Shown here: piece by piece, positions 34,501 through 46,500 of the stretch
Layout of the letters: every line of letters starts with the position of its first letter
Position numbering within the stretch: position 1 is the first letter of the stretch
Source of the DNA: Charina bottae
Taxonomy: Eukaryota > Chordata > Lepidosauria > Squamata > Charinaidae
Length of the DNA stretch: 64,000 nucleotides
Reading direction: 5' to 3'
Assembly: GCA_023362775.1 (NCBI GenBank)
Contig: JALMGJ010000026.1
Location: forward strand, 3,131,394 to 3,195,393
Program-made: the position numbers and the translations under genes
The notes under the pieces: model-generated
What the model saw: the letters and a program-made list of their open reading frames with translations, nothing else
Databases searched by the model: none
What the model was told of the DNA's origin: nothing

Positions 34501-37500
34501 CCGCCCCAACTCCTGTTACAGCTGGAGCTGGAGGCCATGGCCAGGAGCGCCTTTGCCCAGCTTCAGCTGGTATACCTACAGCAGGATGCCCTGGGGATGG
34601 TCACCCAAGCCCGTCATCTCTTGACTTGGTCACTGTAATTTGCTCTACATGGGGCTGTCCTTGAAGACCATCCAAATGTGGCAGCCGTGTGCTCGCTGTC
34701 CAGGCGCAGTCCTGCCATCTCACGCAGCCCCTGCGGGAGCTGCTCTGGCTGCCAGTGGGCTTTTGAGTGAAGTCCAAGGTGCCGGTGGCTACCTTTAAAG
34801 CCCTTTAAGGCCTGGAGCTGCTATCTAAGTTCCTGGATAGGTAGTCCTCGACTTATGACAGGAATTGGGACTGGAATTTCCGTCGCTAAGTGATGTGGTT
34901 GTAAAGCGGGACTGCATCGCTTAGCGACGGCAATCCTTGCAGTTCCGGCAACTTGCGATCATCCCTGCCAGCTTCCCCGGCAGGGAAGGTTGCAAATGGC
35001 AATCATATGATTGTGGGGCACTACAACCAGTTGTAAGTGCAAATTTAATTAATTAATTAATTAATTTAATTTATATGACTGCCCATCTTCCCCCAAAGGG
35101 GGAACTCTGGGCGGTTTACAATGAAACCGGAGTTAAAATACAAAACAAATCCCAATAAAAGTGAAATAAATATATAATATCGTTATAATTATTAAAAGAT
35201 ATAAATTAAATAAAATGGAATCCAGATGGCTACAGCTCTCCCTCAAATCCAGAGCGCAAAGGCTGTTCTCAATCCATTCTAGGGCACTAGCCATCCCCAA
35301 GAATGGCTATTTCCCCTCCCGTCCCAGGCTTGGTGGCAGAACCAGGTTTTCAGTTTTTTCCTGAAGTCCAGGAGTGAGGGGGCCTGTCTCACCCCTGGGG
35401 GAAGGATGGGTTGCTAAGCGCCCAGATCGTGATCACATGACTGTGGGGGATGCTGGGATGGCTGGAACTCTGAGGACCGGTCATAACCACCATTCGTAAC
35501 TTCGAATGGTCGTAGGTCGAGGACTACCTGTCGTTTCTGCCTGACCAAGACGGCTCTCGATGGCAGCTCCCCTCCTACAGAACAGCCTAACCCCCCCAGG
35601 CAAGGAGAGCCCCCACTCATGGCCTTCCAGAGCCCTTTGGGGACTGTATTTGCTGAATTGGCTCTGAGAAGTAATGTACTGCAGAATAAAATAAAATTGC
35701 AGAAATGAACAACAAATCTATTCCCGAGCTACTCCTGTTTAAACAGTCTGGGTGGGCACCCTCCAGGGTGTCGTAGTGGATTCCTACAGTGGGCCTGGGG
35801 CTGGACTGAATGTTCTCCAAGGCCCTTCCAACCCTGTAGTTGCAACAAAAATAATGCATGAGTTCTGGCTACTCCAGGATGCAGTTAAATATGGGCTATC
35901 CTTTTAGATGTGAGCAATAATCACACAATGTACAGAATGATAAACCTGCATTAATAAGTGACCCAACCCACTGAAGCGGCTAGTCTAGCAGGTTGTGTGA
36001 ACAGCTTTTGAGGGAATTCACTGATGACCTAAAGGACTGGAACCATCTGATCCAAGAAAAGTGACTAAAAAGTAATACGCTTAATTTCAAAACCATTGAA
36101 TGCAATTATGCAATAACAGGAAGAAGGATGCAGAAGGAAGAAGGTTTGCTGACATGAACCTTCCTCACTGCAGACGGTTTCCCTCCTGCAGGACCATGCA
36201 GCCTGATTCCATTTTCTCCCTACTCTTTTCTTTCCACTATCACTTTTCACACAAGACACTGAACTTTGCTTAACAATGGCTGATAGAATAAACCACAGCT
36301 GGCTAGGACAGCGTGGTGTGCACACTACAATGGCTGAGTTTGCCCCACATATCAGACCAACAGCCCTGCAAAGCCTCAGCAGCTTCACAAGCTGGGCTAA
36401 TGAGGCCACAGGCAGCGAGTGGGAGGAGAGAGTGCCGCACGCGCTTCACCCCCCAGCGGCAGGAGACGCAACGGCCACACTCACCCTCCGGAAAAACTCG
36501 TTGCGGACAGCTCTCAGCAAGTGGATGGTGACTTCCGAGCTCCTCTCAACGCGCTGCAGTCGGCAGGTCACCACTTGGCAGCCGGCATTGGTGCAGTTCT
36601 GCAGGGGAGGAAAGGCGCGGGATCTTGCCCAGAGAAAAGGCTCTGGGCTGAGAACGGCGGCTGGCCCACGGTTAGCCCACGGCTCCTGAGTTAACCCAGC
36701 GCGTGCAAAATGTTCTCGGCTGCACCCAGAACACCCCAAAGAAGGGTTCTGTCCAGACACGGGTCTTTGGCCCAGCACAGGAGTGTTTCAGGGATGGAGT
36801 TGGCTGAGATGGCGAAACTGACAGCTTCCATCAGAGAAAAGACACTGACTAATTTTATGGCGAATTGGAAGCCCCTTTTGCACTTTTTGCGTGGAACAGA
36901 AAAGAATGAAATTATGAAATTATACGGATTTGATGATTAATAATATTAGCTGATGATAGAAAAAAATGGATATTAAGTTGTAACCTTAGAGTAAGAGTTT
37001 AATGTAAGTTTTACTTATATCTGTTGTAAAAGGAGTCAGGAGTTATTCCTTTTTCCATTTCTGTTCTCTTTTCTTTTTCTTTGTTAGTTTCTGTTAGATT
37101 TTATCTCTTTGTTTCAAAATTTAATAAAGTTATTATTTAAAAAACCCTAGAATTTCAGGGTGGGGGGAGCAGGAAAAAGCCCGCACAGTAAAGGCTGGCA
37201 GCGAAAGGAGGGCGCACGGTTGGGAAGGAAGCGGCGAAGGGGTTTCATTGCAAAATTTAGGGATAAGGTAGAGTATCTTGGAAGCTGCCTCCAGCCTCCT
37301 TTTATTAGCCAGTTTTGAATCTCTTCTTCCTGGCCTTTTTGCAGCCTGTACTGGGCTGCCCTTTATGAGATAAACTGCTAATGAACTCCCACCTGCTGGC
37401 TGACTGTGCCTGGAGTTCCTCCTGTTTTTTCTCAGCCCCTTCACAATCTCTAACATTAGCCTAGCCATCTCTAGAGCAGGAGTGCAGAATAAAAGGACGG

Positions 37501-40500
37501 CAGCTTGTCTTCCCACTGAACACGTGGACTCACCACTTTCTCTGTGTGTGCCAATTCTTCTGGGTGTAGAGGAATCACGCTACTAGCTGCTCCGAACTCA
37601 GTGTGATTTGGCAAGCTGCAGGTCACCTTAGAGTTAAAAGGACAAGGCATCAAATTACTGCCTGCATTGCAATTTTCCCCAAAAGTTTAGTGTGTGCTCC
37701 TTTTCTATTGTTTCAATAGAATTTTCTGGAAATTGTTTCTAATTCTGACTCATTTCAAAGGTGCAGCACATTATGAACAGCCAGATGGGACCCCGGCTTC
37801 CTTTTCTTTAGCTAAGGGTAAATTAACAGTTTAGGAGCTTGTGGATCGTCTGGGAAGCAAGCCGCTTCCCGATGCTCGCGCATCGGTGAAGCCCAGCCAC
37901 TTACATTATCCGTAAGGATGCGGGTCACCGAGAGGAATTCCCTCTGCTGATAGCCGGTGGCAGGAAGTGCCATCAGGAGGGAGAGATTGGCCACCGCATA
38001 ACAGCCAAGATTTTGTACCTGCAAGGACAAGAAGATCAAGACTGGAGGAGGAAATAAAAATGGGGATCTGAACATTCTGGTTTTTCCAAATAAGCATCTT
38101 AATTTCTCCTTTGGGGCAAGGAGGATGAAATCTTCAAGCTGCATGCAGAGAAGGAGCTTTATGTATTGACAGCATTTTCTCCCAGAGGAATTTCCGTTCA
38201 GTCGGTCAAAAGAAGAAAATGTTTGCCTAAGAGGCAACAACAATAAAGGAAAATGGGGATTGGCAGGGAAGAGGAAAAACGTTGAAAGCAGATACACATT
38301 CTTAAAGTTGAATTGCAGGTCACACAGTCACTAAATGGAGGCAGCTGAGAGAGAAAAAAGAGCAGCAGTGTGTCTGTCAACTCTCTTCTGTTTCTGCGCC
38401 TACAGAAATACTGTAGCTGCCACTGGGAAACGGAGAGCCTTTTCAGTAACAAGTCCATGGTTCTAGTGAATATCTTTCTGCCTGTTAGTAACAACTAAAC
38501 ATAAATTCCAGAATAGGAAATAAAAAAGTGGTTAAAATAAAAAGATCTGATGTAACCAAACCCGCATTATTTTGTTTTATATAACAAGTGGAGGAGAAAA
38601 AAAACAATGTGAGATATGGAATATTTGGTTTGGGTTTTTTGTTAAGAACTTGTGACAATAAATGCATTGAAAAAAAGATAAGGTGAACAGCATCACTATA
38701 CATAATTTCCTCTGATGGCGAAGTGCTCAGTCATGTCAGACCTCCACTAACAATTTGAAATCAGATTAAGATACTGTAGAACCTTTTTCTTCACATCTAA
38801 CCTTGTATCTGTGCAGTTATGCATTGGTGAGGGGAAGGCATTCTGTTACAGCAGCCCCCGTCTGCAGAGACTGGAAATATCTGGGGGAGGGACCGCCTCT
38901 CCCCAGTCCCATCAGGCCCTGGAGGGAAGGGCATGTTGCAGGTCCGTCCACGAGCGAATGTCACCCGATGGGGCCCAGGAGGAGAGCCTTTTCTGCCGTG
39001 GCCCCCGCCCTTTGGAGCATCATCCCCCTGGGTCAGATTGGCCCCGGTGCAACCTGCTGGTCTTCCGGAAGGGCCTGAAGACGCGGCTTTGCCATCCGGC
39101 AAGGAGGGTATGGAGCCTGCAAAGTGGCTGTGTTGCTAGGGAAATTGAGTGTACTCTCCTGCGGATTGTGTGTTTTGAATGGCTTTTAATCCTTTTTGTT
39201 ATGTTTTTGGTTATTTATTTATTAAATAAATAAATAATAATAATAAATAATAAATAATAATCAGATCAACTGCTTCTTAAATAAATAAATAAATAAGTAA
39301 GTAAGTAAATAAACAAACAAACAAACAGATCAACTGCTTCTTTAGAGCACTGCCTGCACCAGACCCCTTGTATTAAAGCCCCCTTCAGATGCCCAGGAAG
39401 GGGCAGTGATGAAAGTCGTGACACACGCTCTGCCCCTTCTGTACACATCATCACGGACATATGAAAGGGGCAGAACTTGCGTCCCAAGGCTGCAACGCTG
39501 GATCCTGCACCCCCCCCCCAAAAGTGCTGAACAAAAGGTTGGCAATTCTTCCCAGAGCCCTTGCTCCTCCTTTTCCACACCATTACCTTGATGGTTGTCC
39601 TAAACTCTGGGCTCATGTCACTTGGAAAGGTTCCCACAGGGTGCACTTCATAGCGGTTCAGCGTAGACTCACTAAAAAAAACAAAACCCTACAGGTAGTC
39701 CTCAAGTTACGACCATTCATTCAGCAACCGTTAGAAGTTACAACGGCTCTGAACAAAGGGACTTATGACGGGTACTCGAAGTTCTGGCTGTTGTAGCACC
39801 CCCGGAGTCACGTGAACAAAACTTGAGCGCTTGGCAACCAGCTCGCATTTAAAACTGGTTGCAGCGTCCCACGGTCATGTGATCGCCATTTGCGACCTTC
39901 CCTGCCGGCTTCCCACAAGCAAAGTCAATGGGGAATCCGGCAGGGAAGGTTGCAAGTCTCTTGGGTAAGTCTCCCCCACCCCCAGCCTTTCTTTGCTTGC
40001 ACGCACCCCATGCCCTCTTTTCCTGGCCTCCCTGCACTCACATGCACCCCGCATGGTTTCTCCGGCCTTCCTAAGCTCGCACTGCACTGCAGCACTCCCC
40101 TCCCCCAACTCATGCGCGGCCTGCGCTGGGCCTCCCAGGGCCTCCCCCACCCCCGTGGCATCCCTGCACTCTTTGCCTGGGACTCCCTCCGCTTCCTGCT
40201 TAACATGTCTGGGGTTAGCCAACAACTGGGACTGCCAGGATTGCCGTCGCTAAGTGATGTGGTCACGTGACATCACGTTTTACGACCGCATCGCTTAGCG
40301 ACGGCCATTCCAGTCCCCAATTGCAGTCGTAACTCACGGACTACCTGTACCTAAATCTGAGACATCCTTTCAGTTTGAAGTCCAGAATGGTCGTCTCGAC
40401 CCTCAGACACCCCACTCCCAATTCTGAACCATTATTTTAATTATTATTTGTTATAAACCGTCCAATAGTGGAGTGCTAGTGTGGACAAACACAATAATAA

Positions 40501-43500
40501 TGAGTAAGTCCTAGCGAATAAATAAATTAACCATTTTTCTGCAGGCCTGACTGCTTGGGATGTCTTTCCATCCTTAACAGGGACACACACACACGCACAC
40601 ACACACGGAATCACCTCGTCAGGAAGAGGTCAGGCTCGTAGCAGACGAAGGCAGTGGGCTGGGCCGTGTTGTCAGTCAGGGTTTGATTCGACTCACTGCT
40701 GTCACTGCAGAGAGGAAAGGAAGAAGTGTTTGTCAATGGCTTGACAGGAAAAACGGGGGCTTTTCAGTCAAAAGGCTTATGAGTTCAAGTGTTCAATTCC
40801 GGCTACTTGGGGGCAGATGCCAAGGAGGCGGCCCCCGGAGCAGGAATTACTCACGAGCAGGAGGCAGGAGCAGGGCTGGAAGGCCAGAAGGTGTCAACCC
40901 ACGGGCCTCAGCCAGCACCAACTAAAGGCATCTTGTAGTAACAAGCTGAAAGCGCAGCAAGCTAATAGTAGCTGACTGGGAAAAGCACTGGGATGCCTCC
41001 ATCGAAAGATCGTCTGAGGAGGCCATGCTAAACAACTGGCCAGGAGTCCCTGGGAAGGGGATGGCATGAGGTCCAAAGCTCCTCTGGACTCACGTCCCTG
41101 GGGGGTTGAGGAAATGGGTAAGACCCCCGGAGCTGAAAAGCATCAAGAGTCAACACTGCTCCGAACTCAGTATGAAAACCCCCCCGAGTCCCCTCCGGAA
41201 TGGGGGGAGATGGGCGGTGATATAAGTTGGAAATATAAATAAATAAATAAATAAATAAAATGTGTCAATGTACTGTTTTATGATAGTACTTCCAAAAGAT
41301 CAGAACCATGGCTGAACTGGGAAGGAAAGAAGTGTGCCAGAAACAGCTCCCTCCCCCTATAGCTTGAATCATGTCAACTGGATTTCTATTTTCTCAGTGG
41401 AAACGTTTCGCTCCTTATCCAAGGAGCTTCTTCAGTCTGAGCAAAGTTGGTAAGGGAATCCTTAAATATGTTTCTAGGTGGCTGTGTGACCTTTATCATC
41501 CTTTAGATGATAAAGGGGCTTAGAAATAACATCTCAAAATAACCATGACCTAGCCCCAGGTGCAAGGTCACACAGCCACCTAGAAACATATTTAAGGATT
41601 CCCTTACCAACTTTGCTCAGACTGAAGAAGCTCCTTGGATAAGGAGCGAAACGTTTCCACTGAGAAAATAGAAATCCAGTTGACATGATTCAAGCTACAG
41701 ACAATTCCACCTGGATGACTGAGAACCTTCATAGACATACTCCCTCCCCCTAGCAAATTCTCTCCCATCTACAGGGAAACTGGAGGATATGAAATTGAGA
41801 TACGGCCTCACGAGTGGATCGAGTCCCGCTTTAAACCCTAACCCATGCAGGAAATGAATTGGCATCATAGCAGATAATTAATTAAATAATTAATTTAAAA
41901 GATAAATAATTAATGAATTAGCCACTGGAGGGATTCACACACACAGGGCACTGCTAACCAAACAGGCTGCTGGGTTCACACAACCTGCTAAGCCACAATA
42001 AAACTAGCCTGGGTTTAAATTAACTGGGCTTAGTATATTGTGTGAATGCTGCTATATTATCTTTCACCGGCCAGTAAAAACATGTTGTAAACGCCACGCA
42101 GACACTGAATCTGCAAATCGGATAATTAAGACGTTTTTGTGCCAGGTCCCCATGATGTTGCCTTCAATCCTGTCCCACCCAAGAGCGAGAACAGGCTTAA
42201 GACATCCTTAGCTGCGCTAGTGTTAAAGGAGGGCTTCCCACTTTTGCCACAAGGTGAGTGAATCAAGCTGGTTTGCACTTGCACCTGTCCCCGCTGCTGC
42301 TTTGAAGCGCTCTTCACCCATCCGTGGGTTGATGTAATGCTTCCCTGGCATTAGGTCTGTGTCCCCTCCTGCCAACCCCGTTCTTAGCCCGCTGCGTCCC
42401 TCCCCAGATGCTCCAGTCCCCTGCTTCCCTCCAAGGTCGTGGGTGACGCAGCGTCTCTGCTTGGATGCATCTTATCGCTGCCCCTGGGGCTGGAAGAACG
42501 GGTCATCCCCAGAAGCACCAGGGCAGCTCAGCTCAGGAAGGCTAAAGGCCTCCCGCCCGTGGCTGGGACGAGAGGAAGCAACAGGAAACGGAGGCCCCGA
42601 GGCTCGTCTGGGCGGAGTTCGGTGCCAGTGAGGAAAGGTCCTCTAATCACGCTCATCTCGGAGGGAGGGAAGTCCGGGGACTGGCAAAGAGGCAGCTAAA
42701 GCAGGACAAGGACCAGCAGATCTCCGGCTGGTCTAGTTTCCTCTTGACTCAAGGATGGGCCACTTCAGCTCAGCAGCGAGGAAAGGCCCACTGCGCAAAT
42801 AGGGCAACAGACACATATAAGCCGCATGTTTTGAGTTCAGAAGAATTGGGGCGGAACCCCACGCTCTACCTTTTTATTTCATGGCTCTGCCCACAATATC
42901 TAGTTCTGCCATCCCTCCAAACATTAATCATTTGCCTGTCTGCACCTCTTTTGTGCTAGATAGTTTATTTCCCCCTTTTGGCTAACTTACTTTGTTCTTT
43001 ATTTGTGAGGTTAGCCTGACTCCCCAAAATTTAGCCTGCGAGTGCCGGGTCCACATAGACTTCTCTTAACCCCCCCCCCCCCCCCCCGTTCTCACCTGCT
43101 GGCTGTGAGCTTCGCCTGCACTTTGTTCAGAAGAGAGGAGCAGCTGAATTCAAACTCGAGGGCAAAGGCCACCTGGGAAAGGAAACAAGGCGGAAAGAGC
43201 CTTACACTATCCCTGGAACTGAGGAAGGACATGAGTCGGTTTGAAAAGGCAGAAGAGCTAGCCTTAGTGATGAGAGAGCAGAAACGTTTTCCCCATGGGG
43301 GACTGTTGTCCACCGAGAAGCATTTTGTGCCTCATGTGACTCCCTACAGCAGACATCCCAGGAAGGATGCACATCTTTTTTCACCCCTAAACTAAGAAGC
43401 CTCCAACCAACCCCCACCAGACTCTCCAGGAGGCTCACCTTCGCCAAGGACCGGAAGACAGGATAGCCCACGCTGCACGTCCGGGCCTGAGCAGAAGAAA

Positions 43501-46500
43501 CGGAGCACTCCATTTTCACCGGGCTCTCCCCCTGCGGGAGAGAGAAGAGAGCTAAAATAAACTGAAATGAGCATCTGGGGAAAGTTACTGGGCAGTGTTT
43601 CTTTTTCTTTGAAAATATAATCCCAAGCCAAAGCTATCTGTAACTAGGTTCCAAGCTAAACCACTGCTTAACCATGAATGAAATACAATTTGCAGGGGCA
43701 ACACAGTGCTGTAGACTACAAGTCATGGTTTACCAACCGCAGTGGCTGAGTTTGCTTCCAAACTTCAACTGAAATCTTGCTTCTAAGTACTGTAATGCTC
43801 AAGGAATGGTTAAAAAGCATGGTCAGGATTTGATTTAATTATTGCACTAACTAAATAGACATGCTAGGACTTCAGTTATTAGAGGCAACTTCTTTCTATA
43901 TGTAAATAACCAATGTATTATCATAGGCAACACTTCCACCACGTTTTGGAGGGCTTCCAGCCTCTTTAGAGAGTCCGTCTGTGGTGGTCAGAGTGGGCTC
44001 CCTTGGCTGGGCATCCCACTGATGACCCTGCTTAGGGCTGGGGGCCCCATACCTTCAGCACAAGGCTGGAGAAGTGGAGGTTTCTGGAAAACCAGATCCG
44101 GAGGGTGGTGTTGTAGGCGTTCTCTTTCTTGTTCTCCAGAAGGACATCAACCACCATCTTCCGCTTCCCTTTACGGATGACATGAGGTTTCTGCCTGGAA
44201 TGAGGAAAATTGGTGACGACCACGTGGCTTGCAAAGAGAGGACCAGGGTCCCAGCCTTGGCTTGTAGGCAAAGAGGGATGGGCTAATGATTCACCACTCT
44301 CTCGCCAAGCTGTGCTTTCCCAGAGCTTATAGGCCTTAAGATCAGTGTGGGTGAGAAGATTCCAGTCTGAGCACAACCAACCAACCGATAGCTTAAATTC
44401 TGTGGAACTATATGCACTTCCAAGCACATCTTAGCATAAATATTCTAATATGTTTTTGATTAGTGGTTTTTGGGTTGTGCCTGGGTGGTGGAATCATAGA
44501 ATCCTAGGGCTGAAAAGGGCCACTTAAGCCATCAAGTTTAAATCCCTGCTCAGAACAACCATCCAATTTAAAAAATCCCCATGAAATGTCTGCCTAACAT
44601 GCAAGAGATTTTGGATCAGATTCCTACCTGGATCCACTGATATCCATCTCAGCTTGTAGCACCAGATCTGTTATACACTCATCATCCTCACCACAGTCCT
44701 TGAAAAAGGGGACCTGGAAAACAGCCAACCGATTGATTCTGAAGAGTTTTTGCCTCCCCCCCTTTTTTTTTAAAGATAAGTTTCTAACTCTCTTGAGGTC
44801 TGAGGAATGGCTGAATAGGAGTGGCGCAAACTGGGAGTGATGTACCAGCATTTTCTCTTGCCCTTCATTACTAACAAAACTGGACTCACCTAGGTAACAC
44901 GAATTAAAAAAGCTTACAAATGCTTTTTAAAATTATATTGAAATTATTACTAATGTATTGAACTAAAAAGATTACACAATCCATCTTTCTTAGTTTGAAC
45001 CTATAGAGAAAAATGTCTGCATCAAAGACGTGCTTGCCGTCTTGAAATATCTAAGAGGGGAAAGTCCGGTTTACCTTTAGGCTTTGAAGCTTTCATATTC
45101 ACTGGGCCCTGGATTTAAAGACTGTATTTTCCTGTTCGCCAATTCCAGGTATTTCCTACCAGACCTGCTCACAAGACCTCAGATCTAATCTAGCAGCTCA
45201 GGTGTTGCACAGGTACTCTTCACTGTAAGCGGCTGAGGTCTTTAACCGGACAGCTCACTTTCTGTGGTGATGGGAGTCCAAGCGGCACCTCTTAGGACAA
45301 GACTCACAGGTCGTGTATTGTTTCTTCCCCATGGTGATTAAAATGTTTTCTGCTTGCCTTTCTTCTGCCACTTCCTGAGCGTGCACTTTGTGTCACACAT
45401 CCATGCTTGTGTGTGTATCACTTGGCTATATCACTCACTAGTTTCTTAACAGTGGTGGGCAGTTTCTCATCCAGGACGGGTCCAGGCAGCTCAGCATCAC
45501 TCAGCGCAAACTTCACTGTGATTGTGACCGGTCGGAGGTAATCTGAGGTGTCCTGCAGGGGGGAAATATACCTGAGACCTTTTGGAGAACCAACATCGGC
45601 ATTCCTGACATTCCTAAGATGCTTCCTTCCCCTTCAAAATGGATTTCACAGGCCGTGAAAATGTACTCCGGGTTTCTCTGGAAAGTGTTTTTCAAGTGGG
45701 ATGGTGGGAGTGATTTTTCTCACCCTCAGTCCATCACTCTGGATTCTCCCTGGAAGCTCAAGGGCAGAATTCTGAAAATGCCCCCTTGGAGCTCCATCGT
45801 CCCCCGGGCTGCTTAGGCAACACTTGAATTCTGCGTCCAGTTCTGGGCACTGGAGAATCTAGACGAGTTTAGAGCTGAGCTCCCCGGACGACCAGGGCTC
45901 CAGAAATCAGGAGCTGGGCAAGTTTGGTTTGCAAAGACGACTGAGGGCCAGAGGGAGATGGTTGAAGTCTACATGTACTTCAATGGTTTATCACATGCCT
46001 GAGGGGGTAGATCTGTTCTCTACTGAAAATGAGAGCAAGGCTAGGCCCGATGCACCAAAATTAAAAGAAAAGAGGCTGAACAGGAGGAGGAGGAACGCCC
46101 TGCTGGAAGAGCCGTTAAACAGTGGAACCATCTGCTAAAACGGGTGTCACTTTACCTTGCTGGTGGTTTCCAAACTGGGGTTTAGTGGATTCCTGTACAG
46201 AAGGAGGGATTGGGCTAGAAGACTTCTAGGGCTCCTTTCAAGGTGTAGGTTCTGTGATTCTTTGAGGAATTCCCCCTGGTGCAGTTCTTGATTTTAAATG
46301 GATGTAATATGGGAAGCCGGAGAGGCTATATACTGATGGTGGATTATACAACATCACACACTTACATACATACATACCCATGCCACCTTTTCACCTGTGA
46401 GAATCTCTCCACGATTCTCTTCTCTTTGAAAGCTATTTTGAAATTTCTAAAGCAAATTCTCTTTCATGAAATTGTGTAAGACTTGATAGGAAGAAAATAC

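Noticed and set aside
37534..37626. Alternative acceptor CTGCAG inside this ITGA10 exon
   Set aside because: Using it in the required phase gives an early stop; the AAG acceptor 11 nt upstream keeps the frame and the conserved cysteine.
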